Shown one piece after another: positions 1-5,457 of a stretch of DNA of 11,424 nucleotides. The position numbers and the translations under genes were made by a program. The stretch spans positions 1-11,424 of the forward strand of contig DQTK01000134.1 in the NCBI GenBank assembly GCA_015662815.1, in the 5' to 3' direction. Under the pieces are notes generated by a model, which saw only the letters and a list, made by a program, of their open reading frames with translations, had not been told where the DNA came from and did not search any database. Positions within the stretch are counted from its first letter, which is position 1. Each line of letters opens with the position of its first letter. This DNA comes from Aquifex aeolicus. GTDB lineage: Bacteria > Aquificota > Aquificia > Aquificales > Aquificaceae.

Positions 1-261
1 CCTCAGTACAATAGAATTAGGAGGGTATTGATAGGCGGGAAGGAACTAAAACCTAAAAAGGAATACCTCGTAGCGGTTTACGGTGGGCCGCCGCCACCAC
101 TTGAAGCTGTAGAACCGGGATACAAGCCAGTACCGGTGTATGAAATTCTTATAAACTACATAAAGAAGAAGGGTACTATAAACGTAAGAACTAAACCAAA
201 TGTTAAGGTTTTGGATGCAAAATACCACACCTACGATGAGTGTTATGGAGGTGGTAAGTAA
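1..261 (+). CDS. soxB: SoxB-like thiosulfohydrolase, C-terminal end (partial)
   Basis: The reading frame is open from base 1 (P-Q-Y-N-R-I-R-R...) and ends in TAA at 259-261, so this is the 3' end of a longer gene whose start lies left of the window. The TTG at 28 is internal and should not be taken as the start. The visible part matches the C-terminal domain of 5'-nucleotidase/SoxB proteins: a GGKELKPKKEY strand-turn like the 'G.PL.P.K.Y.V' motif, then PVPVYEILINYI and a TINVRTKPNV tail. That tail is closer to SoxB than to UshA-type nucleotidases. SoxB is a periplasmic di-manganese enzyme that releases sulfate from the SoxYZ carrier during thiosulfate oxidation. Its metal-binding N-terminal domain is outside the window, so the assignment rests on the C-terminus and on the neighbouring rhodanese and DUF302 genes. 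A general 5'-nucleotidase is the alternative. Confidence 0.65.
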   Translation, partial: PQYNRIRRVLIGGKELKPKKEYLVAVYGGPPPPLEAVEPGYKPVPVYEILINYIKKKGTINVRTKPNVKVLDAKYHTYDECYGGGK

Positions 262-266
262 GAGCC

Positions 267-694
267 TTGATTGCCTTTCTGATAGGAGTAATTAAGTAAT
301 TATCGCCCTTTCCATTTTTTACTTCATAAGGTATTACTTCGGCAACCCCTTCAGGTTGATGTTTTATACCGTAGAAGTCAAAAATAAAAGCTTCGATGAA
401 ACACTGAAAAAACTCCGGGAAAAATTAGATGCAAATGGACTTAAGGTTATAAGAGTTCTTCCTCTTTCGAAATCTCTGAAAGCTAGGGGAGTTAAAGACT
501 TTATGAATTATTCCATTATTCTTGCATGTGATATTCCGGGAAAGGAAAAATTACTTTCAAAGGTTCCATTCCTAACTAATCTCATACCATGCAGTATAGC
601 TATTTACGAAGATAAGGAGGGAGAAAAGCTCACAGTTATGAAGGAATGGGATTTTACCTTGACGTCATCGGGAAAGCGGGAATATACTGAATAA
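267..694 (+). pseudogene. membrane-anchored DUF302 protein, frameshifted by an 8-bp duplication
   Basis: The frame from 359 (or TTG 356) to TAA 692-694 encodes a clear DUF302 domain: FYTVEVKNKSFDETLKKL at the start, then ILACDIP and the typical LIPCSIAIYED core. This frame is open upstream only to 296, where it reads a hydrophobic stretch (VIIALSIFYFIRYYFGNPF) with no start codon. The first half of that hydrophobic stretch (MIAFLIGVI) lies in another frame from TTG 267, about 14 bases after a GGAGGT (247-252) inside the end of the upstream gene. The frames meet at GTAATTAA (288-295) followed by GTAATTAT (296-303), a period-8 tandem duplication. Removing 8 bases restores a single protein of about 139 residues with one N-terminal membrane anchor. 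DUF302 has no settled biochemical role, though members occur beside sulfur-oxidation genes. An internal start at 356 or 359 could still yield a soluble domain. Confidence 0.65.
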
Positions 695-1641
695 TAACAC
701 TTGTAAGAAAGAAGAAAAAAAGAAAATCAGGTAAGAAAAGCACCTGGGTACTCAACTTACTTGGAGAATTGACTATTTCTATACCTTATCATCCAAATCC
801 ACCTTACCCGATACTTTTTAGTGGGAGAGTAGATATAAGAAAAAGTGCAATAAATCAAGCGATAGGAATGGTATCAAGCTACGCATCAAACTTAAAAAAC
901 TGGTATGAAGAAGGGAAAAGCTTGAACATATAAAACTCTCATATCTGAATCCCAAAAGCTACAGTCCTCAACTTTACATCACTCTGGTGGAGCTAAAAGA
1001 CCTGTGGATAAGGAAAAAGAAAAGGTTTCATTTTGTAAAGATAAAGGTTTTGAATGAAAAGGAAAAATAGGAGTGGAGGAATTATCCCATGAAAGTATAC
1101 AAGAGGTTATATGAGTTTGAAGATAAAGAAGTCAAAGCATGCGATAAATGTGGATTTAAATATCCAGGAGATATAGGGTAGCAAGGGAGATAAGCAATAT
1201 AGCGGAAGAATTTTCAAAAAGATAAAAGGCTTAAGAGGTGATAAGAGGAAGAGTAAGAGATTAAATAGGAAGATAAATTTCTGGATGAGGAGAAAGATTC
1301 AAGAAAGGGTAAAAGAAATAAGTTTAGAGGAAGGGTTTGAGATAGATTTTGTGTATCCGAGTTATACGTCAAGGAGATGTAGCATATGTGGGAGTGAGGG
1401 AGAGAATTTCTCTCCCTCGGGTTCAAAAGCGTTATTTTATTGCAAGAGATGTGGATATATAGTAAATGGGGATGTGAATGCGGTATTTAATCAACACTTT
1501 CTATACCTGTCCCACTTCCTAAAAGGAGGTGGGAAAACCTGTTCTGTTGTGCGGGTTGCGGTTCCGTTCAGAAGCGGAGTCCCTAAAGCAAACGGCTCTC
1601 TTTTTCTCATATTTCTCACTTTTGTCTACGTTTTAGGGTAG
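691..1641 (+). pseudogene. tnpB: TnpB-like (IS605 OrfB) transposon nuclease relic
   Basis: Family-like sequence is scattered over several frames. Bases 703-930 read VDIRKSAINQAIGMVSSYAS and NLKNWYEEGK, a characteristic N-terminal block of one TnpB group. Bases 918-1067 read LSYLNPKSYSPQLYITLVE, and 1178-1222 read VAREISNIAEEFS. Bases 1219 onward, an open frame ending in TAG 1639-1641, read KIKGLRG, RKINFWMRRKIQERV, VYPSYTSRRCSICG, YCKRCG and NGDVNAVFNQ. The last part is the classic C-terminus: a zinc ribbon with Cys codons at 1378, 1387, 1441 and 1450, and the RuvC-III Asp at 1471. The RuvC-I Asp and RuvC-II Glu regions and the first tens of residues are missing or unrecognisable. TnpB is an RNA-guided nuclease of IS200/IS605-type elements, and this copy cannot be active. 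No TnpA partner is present. ORF codons after about 1500 probably belong to element-end RNA and flanking DNA. Confidence 0.75.
1508..1600 (+). ncRNA. possible omegaRNA (right-end RNA) remnant of the TnpB element
   Basis: Immediately after the TnpB C-terminal codons there is a strong hairpin. CCCACTTCCT (1511-1520) pairs with AGGAGGTGGG (1524-1533) over 10 bp with one G-U and a 3-base loop. T1510/A1534 can extend it. A second small stem follows: TCCG 1563-1566 with CGGA 1575-1578. A structured 3' end overlapping the end of tnpB is where IS605-type elements encode the guide RNA scaffold. The layout of hairpin, GC-rich linker and GAAGCGGAGTCCC-type end resembles other TnpB element ends as I recall them. 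Base pairing is seen directly; the RNA function is inferred. A rho-independent terminator is less likely because no T-run follows the first stem. Confidence 0.35.
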
Positions 1642-2041
1642 CTGTTGCAACTACTATGTTAAAAAATCTTTAATAAAAAAGGACATTATATTTCTCGATG
1701 CCAGAACACCCGAACTCTATGAAGGAAAAGCCGGATTTTGAAAAAGATTGGACCACATAAAAGGTGCAGTAAACAGATTCTGGAAACAGGATTTTGAAGA
1801 GAGGGTAAATAAGTACAGAAAAAGGTATTATCTTTTAAAACCGAAAAAAAACATAAGCCTTCTCTACGAAAGTTTAGGAATAGGTAAAGGAAAAGAGGTT
1901 ATACTGTACTGTGGTCTGGGATTAATGTCCGGAGCTACCTACTATGTTATTAAATACTACCTGGATTTAACTGATAAGGTAAGACTTTACGATGGTTCCT
2001 GGAACGAATATTCCCAAACAAGCTTACCAAAGGAACCGTAA
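1597..2041 (+). pseudogene. exported rhodanese-domain sulfurtransferase, broken
   Basis: The frame from 1637 reads YYVKKSLIKK-DIIFLDARTPELYEGKAGF, meets TGA at 1739-1741, and continues as HIKGAVNRFWKQDF, VILYCGLGLMSGATYYV and VRLYDGSWNEYS to TAA 2039-2041. This is a rhodanese domain of the thiosulfate/3-mercaptopyruvate sulfurtransferase type, with the LDAR motif, the (G)HI.GA motif, a catalytic Cys in the CGLGLMS loop, and the YDGSW motif. Family members usually have Gly where the TGA falls (GGA to TGA) and Gly where DHIKGA has Asp, so both look like damage. Just upstream in another frame lies SLFLIFLTFVYVLG (1597-1638), a signal-peptide-like segment. Joining it to GSCC at 1637 by a one-base shift gives a possible lipobox (LGSC). 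No start codon precedes it, because the TnpB relic abuts there. The gene was probably a periplasmic sulfurtransferase serving the sox genes. Loss of a first rhodanese domain is the alternative. Confidence 0.7.
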
Positions 2042-2097
2042 TTCTTCCTCTTGTTCTTGCTCATATCCTTTCCGTAAAAAAGAAGTATATTTGAAGC

Positions 2098-2490
2098 ATG
2101 AAGGTTTTTACCCTCAGAGAGGCTAGAGAACTTCTGGTAAAGATAAAACCTATAGCCGAAGATATAAAACTAAAGAAGGAAGAATTAAGAAATCTTTACG
2201 AAGGGCTATCTTTTCAAGAAGATGAACTTGAACAAATGTACTTGAAGACCAAGATCAAGGAGATAGAAATTCAGATAAAAAGACACCTTGCACGCATAGA
2301 GGAGCTGGGAGGAGTTATAAAGGGGATTGAACCTCTGCTTGTAGACTTTCTATCGGAACATAATGGAAGGTACATATGGCTTTGCTGGAAGGAAGATGAA
2401 GAAACCATAATGTACTGGCACGAACTCAGTGAAGGTTTTGCAGGAAGAAAACCCGTAGAAGAGCTAGAAGAATCAGAAAAGCTTTTCTAA
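2098..2490 (+). CDS. DUF2203 family protein
   Basis: The gene encodes 130 residues starting at ATG 2098 with MKVFTLREARELL, the usual beginning of DUF2203 proteins. Residues 10-85 are charged and helical (probable coiled coil). The C-terminal third carries the family signature: GVIKGIEPLLVDF, then IWLCWKEDEE, then YWHELSEGFAGRKPVEEL. DUF2203 proteins are small and cytosolic and have no established function. I see no Shine-Dalgarno sequence. TATATT at 2086-2091 is only 6 bases from the ATG, which would fit a leaderless or nearly leaderless transcript but is weak evidence. The gene overlaps the 3' end of the reverse-strand lytic transglycosylase gene by 18 bp. It appears intact, in contrast to everything to its left. 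Confidence 0.85.
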   Translation: MKVFTLREARELLVKIKPIAEDIKLKKEELRNLYEGLSFQEDELEQMYLKTKIKEIEIQIKRHLARIEELGGVIKGIEPLLVDFLSEHNGRYIWLCWKEDEETIMYWHELSEGFAGRKPVEELEESEKLF

Positions 2491-4083
2491 GTAGATGTAA
2501 TAGTTATATAAGACCTTTTTCGTGTAATTCTTGGTCTCGGAATAGGGTATAAGTTCTATAAATAAAAAATCATCATCGTACCTTTTCCATCGACCTACAG
2601 CACTTCGTCCGGCATTGTATGAAGCTATAACCCTTACCATATCTCCCTTCCAGTAATCGTAAAGAAATGCAAGATACGCTGTTCCCAAAAGGATGTTTGT
2701 ATAGGGTTCAAAGATATTCTCCAGTTTTATTCCTAAACCTTTAGCTTTCCATCTTGCTGTAAAATCCATAAGTTGCATGAGCCCCTTTGCTCCCGATGGA
2801 GAAACTGCGTAAATATCAAAGAGGCTTTCTTGACGCATAACTGCGTAGATTAACGCCTTAGGGACGTTGAATCTTTCTGAAACTCGACTTACGATTTCTT
2901 CAAAGGGTGTAGGATAGGATACGTACCTGTATATATCTGAACTAACACCGTATTTGTTCACAGAAAGTCTTATAGAGGTGTAGGGGTCTATATCCTGTAG
3001 AAGCAGTATATCTCCAGTTGTGATATCTTCCTTATTTTTAAAAGCTTCATACCGCATGTAATGGAGAAATCCAAGGTCATAAATTTTTTTTAGCTCAAAG
3101 TAGAGGTTAGGGGGATTTACATCCACGGGTGTAATAGGTTTATACACGTTTAACCCTAAAAAGAGTCTTGCAATAATCCCGTAAAAGTTATCGTACTGAG
3201 ATGTTTTTCTCAGGTATTTAAAGGCTATATCCCTGTTACCCAAGTTTAACTCTGTTTTAAAGAGCCAGAAAAACCTCTTTGCTCTGTCCGTATCGTTTTC
3301 GGGTGAGTATACTTTGAAGTATTCACTTGCTTTTTTATAGTCTTTTAAAGCAAAGTAGGCGATACCCAAATAAAAATTAGATTCCGGATAAGTACTTTTC
3401 TCCAAAATCTCGATACCTTTACTTATAAATCCTCTCTCCAAAAGCTCTCTGCCTAAAATATAGAAAAGATATGGGTTATTCTCTTTTTTTACAAACTCTT
3501 CAGCTTGAGAATACTTATTCAGTTTTAGAAAAACGTATATTAAAAATTGCTTTGCTTTATCTTCTTGGCAATTTAGCAAAACTTTTTCGGATTCTTCGTA
3601 TTCTTTTAGTCTGTATAGAGATACACTTATTAAATAGCAATCTCTTGAGAGCTTCAAAACGTATTTGTACTTTTTACTTTTAAAAAGCTTCTTGGCTATT
3701 TTTTCTTTTTCATCCTGTGAGAATTCAAATTTATCTATATATTTTATGAGCATTTCCGGGTAATTTATAATTAATGGTTTAAGATTCAAATTCAAATACT
3801 TGTAAATTTCAAAAAGATTTTTCACCTGACTGCGGGGTATGTTACTTATATCAAGTTTTTGTATTAAATCTAAAGCTTCTTTTTTATCGGTTTTATAAAC
3901 CTTTCGAAGGAGAAAAAGAATAATTTCATTTCTAAAAGGGGCTGTAGGATAATTTTCAATTAATTTTTTAGCCAGTTCAACACTCCTGTTTTCCAAAAAT
4001 TTTTTATAAAGTTCGTATTTCTCGGATATTCCTCCAAATAAAAGTGAGATAGAAAAGAAAATCAATACAAAGGCCCTTCTCAT
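2473..4083 (-). CDS. slt: secreted lytic murein transglycosylase (Slt-like, TPR + SLT domain)
   Basis: The gene encodes 536 residues, with ATG at 4083-4081. Residues 1-18 (MRRAFVLIFFSISLLFGG) form a signal peptide. Residues about 20-330 are a helical-repeat superhelix of TPR-like units, for example FYLGIAYFALKDYKKASEYF. Residues about 400-525 are a family 1 SLT domain with VMRQESLFD (catalytic Glu at about 419), SGAKGLMQLM, a SYNAG variant of AYNAG, and ELIPYSETKNY. Such enzymes cleave the MurNAc-GlcNAc bond of peptidoglycan in the periplasm and form 1,6-anhydro-MurNAc ends during wall remodelling. The architecture is that of E. coli Slt70 but somewhat shorter. The start overlaps the stop of the upstream ymdB-like gene (ATGA), so translation is probably coupled. 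The 3' end overlaps the convergent DUF2203 gene by 18 bp. Confidence 0.9.
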   Translation of the reverse strand: MRRAFVLIFFSISLLFGGISEKYELYKKFLENRSVELAKKLIENYPTAPFRNEIILFLLRKVYKTDKKEALDLIQKLDISNIPRSQVKNLFEIYKYLNLNLKPLIINYPEMLIKYIDKFEFSQDEKEKIAKKLFKSKKYKYVLKLSRDCYLISVSLYRLKEYEESEKVLLNCQEDKAKQFLIYVFLKLNKYSQAEEFVKKENNPYLFYILGRELLERGFISKGIEILEKSTYPESNFYLGIAYFALKDYKKASEYFKVYSPENDTDRAKRFFWLFKTELNLGNRDIAFKYLRKTSQYDNFYGIIARLFLGLNVYKPITPVDVNPPNLYFELKKIYDLGFLHYMRYEAFKNKEDITTGDILLLQDIDPYTSIRLSVNKYGVSSDIYRYVSYPTPFEEIVSRVSERFNVPKALIYAVMRQESLFDIYAVSPSGAKGLMQLMDFTARWKAKGLGIKLENIFEPYTNILLGTAYLAFLYDYWKGDMVRVIASYNAGRSAVGRWKRYDDDFLFIELIPYSETKNYTKKVLYNYYIYLEKLF

Positions 4084-4862
4084 AGAAACCTCTTTATCCT
4101 TTCTATACTTTTAGTCTTACCCGTTGCTTCATCCAAGTCAACCAGGATGGCATTTAAAACGATTTCTCCTTTATCTTCTACTTCAAACCTCCTCGGGAGA
4201 CCTGTAAGGAATTTTTCTATGGGTTCTTTCGGCTTCATACCGATAGCTGAGTACCATACTCCTGTCATTCCCACATCCGATACGTATCCGGTCCCCTTTC
4301 TAAGAATGAACTCATCGGCAGTTGGTACATGTGTATGTGTTCCGTAAACGAGGGATGCTCTCCCGTCCACGTATATACCGAACGCCCATTTTTCGGATGT
4401 TGCTTCGGCATGGAAGTCTACTATTACTAAATTTGTATCCTTAGAAACTTCTTCGTAAATTCTGTCGAAAACCTTAAAGGGATTTTCCAGATTACAATCC
4501 ATAAATACCCTACCCATCAGGTTTATTACCGCAAACTTTACACCGTTTTTCTTAAAGATTCCGTATCCCCTACCGGGAACCCCTTCAGGATAGTTTGCCG
4601 GTCTAAGGAGGTTTTCAGTCTCCTCTATAAACTGGTGAATTTCCTTTTTATCCCATATATGATTCCCAGAAGTCATTACATCTATACCAATGTCTATAAG
4701 CTCTTCGTAAACTTTCTTGGTCAGTCCAAATCCGCCGGCGACATTTTCTACGTTAGCTATAACTACATCGTAGGCTATTTCTTCCTTAAGCTCGGGTAAG
4801 AATTCCCTTAAAGCCTTTCTCCCCGGTTTTCCGATGATATCTCCTATTGCTAAGATTCTCAT
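4080..4862 (-). CDS. ymdB: YmdB/TIGR00282-type metallophosphoesterase
   Basis: The gene encodes 260 residues, the usual family length, with ATG at 4862-4860. Metal and active-site motifs are all present: D8 in GDIIGKPGR, E39-N40 in NVENVAGG, N67-H68 in SGNHIWD, H151 in DFHAEATSEK, and H176 and H178 in GTHTHVPTAD, followed by SDVGMTG. This pattern is that of the dinuclear-metal phosphodiesterases typified by Bacillus YmdB, which hydrolyse 2',3'-cyclic (and in some reports 3',5'-cyclic) nucleotides in the cytosol. The natural substrate here cannot be told from sequence. The gene is first in a two-gene reverse-strand unit with slt (4-bp overlap). Its upstream side faces the 380-bp gap shared with the forward operon, so its promoter should lie there. 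I see no strong Shine-Dalgarno before the ATG. Confidence 0.9.
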   Translation of the reverse strand: MRILAIGDIIGKPGRKALREFLPELKEEIAYDVVIANVENVAGGFGLTKKVYEELIDIGIDVMTSGNHIWDKKEIHQFIEETENLLRPANYPEGVPGRGYGIFKKNGVKFAVINLMGRVFMDCNLENPFKVFDRIYEEVSKDTNLVIVDFHAEATSEKWAFGIYVDGRASLVYGTHTHVPTADEFILRKGTGYVSDVGMTGVWYSAIGMKPKEPIEKFLTGLPRRFEVEDKGEIVLNAILVDLDEATGKTKSIERIKRFL

Positions 4863-5242
4863 AGTATACTCATTTTAAATGCTGAAAAAACTATAAGAAT
4901 ATGGTATATCACATTAACTCAAAAAACAGGTTTTACATTTCGTATACCCTCATTATTTTCCCTCTTAGATGTAATGCTAATTTCCCCCTTAATTAACGTA
5001 TTTTACTTTTTGATACACAATGTTGTTAATTTCAGTTTTCTCACATATTTTTCTAAATTCCATTTGAAAGTAAAGGGTGAGGAAAAAGGTATTCTAAGGA
5101 AATAGAGAGGCTAACGCTGAATTCACCACTGTTCTCTCACTTGAGGCAAGCAATAGCTATTAAATTTGCTACTATTTTGATATACCTATATTGGGATTGT
5201 GGGCATAATTTTTCTTATCTGGAAAAAGAGTAGGCAAAACCT
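4863..5242. other. divergent intergenic region, about 380 bp
   Basis: This gap separates the reverse-strand ymdB-slt pair from the forward DUF454 operon, so promoters for both should lie in it. It is AT-rich. I could not find a convincing pair of -35 and -10 boxes. CATAAT at 5204-5209 is the best -10-like hexamer on the forward strand but has no matching -35, and I found no -24/-12 (GG-N10-GC) sigma-54 element. The only protein-like stretch is an open frame from 5081 to TAG 5231-5233 without an ATG or GTG. It reads SKEIERLTLNSPLFSHLRQ and then a hydrophobic run (AIAIKFATILIYLYW). It could be a gene remnant, but I do not recognise it. Confidence 0.5.
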
Positions 5243-5449
5243 ATGAAGTTTGTTTACGTTCTCTGCTTCTTACTGCTTTCGATTTTAGGATTCATAGGTT
5301 TACTACTTCCCTTGGTTCCATCAAGTCCTTTCTTTATCCCTGCTCTATTTTGCCTCTATAAAGCTCATCCCAAATTAGTGAAGAGAATTGTAAATATAAA
5401 GTTTATAAGGAAATATGTACCCCGTAAAGTTCTGGATAAATTAAATTAA
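5243..5449 (+). CDS. short DUF454 (YbaN-like) inner-membrane protein
   Basis: The gene encodes 68 residues from ATG 5243. An upstream in-frame TAG at 5231 rules out a longer form. Residues 4-24 form a hydrophobic segment running into GFIGLLLPLVPSSPFF, which matches the DUF454 hallmark G.lG..LPllPt.PF. It continues with IPALFCLYKAHPKLVKRI (the family's aaf.fa.s.prl block) and ends with a basic tail. DUF454/YbaN proteins are usually about 115 residues with a further C-terminal membrane segment. This short version stops before it, although other short members exist. The function of the family is unknown. The stop (5447-5449) lies 8 bases before the ATG of the sigma-54 activator, which has no Shine-Dalgarno of its own, so the two are probably translated together. 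Confidence 0.7.
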   Translation: MKFVYVLCFLLLSILGFIGLLLPLVPSSPFFIPALFCLYKAHPKLVKRIVNIKFIRKYVPRKVLDKLN

Positions 5450-5457
5450 TTTTCTTG

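Noticed and set aside
288..303. Programmed ribosomal frameshift at the DUF302 junction.
   Set aside because: There is no slippery heptamer or downstream structure, and a tandem 8-bp duplication explains the frame change completely.
1130..1180. ACDKCGFKYPGD stretch as a second zinc-ribbon gene.
   Set aside because: Only one CxxC is present, in a short frame closed by stops on both sides; it is probably part of the scrambled TnpB middle.
1214..1426. Reverse-strand 70-codon frame rich in Leu and Ser over the TnpB C-terminus.
   Set aside because: It is antisense to a clear zinc-ribbon coding stretch and has no recognisable content.
1640..1675. Frame reading VAVATTMLKNL as the beginning of the rhodanese domain.
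   Set aside because: The neighbouring frame (YYVKKSLIKK-DIIFLDAR) is continuous with the domain and fits without an extra frameshift.
1739..1741. In-frame TGA in the rhodanese could be read as selenocysteine.
   Set aside because: The position is a Gly/loop site before the HI.GA motif, not the catalytic Cys, which is still present downstream in the CGLGLMS loop. I see no obvious SECIS-like hairpin right after the TGA, and the gene has other damage.
5176..5220. Possible sigma-54 or sigma-70 promoter before the DUF454 gene.
   Set aside because: No GG-N10-GC spacing is present, and the -35/-10 candidates (TTGATA, CATAAT, TATATT) do not pair at 16-18 bp.
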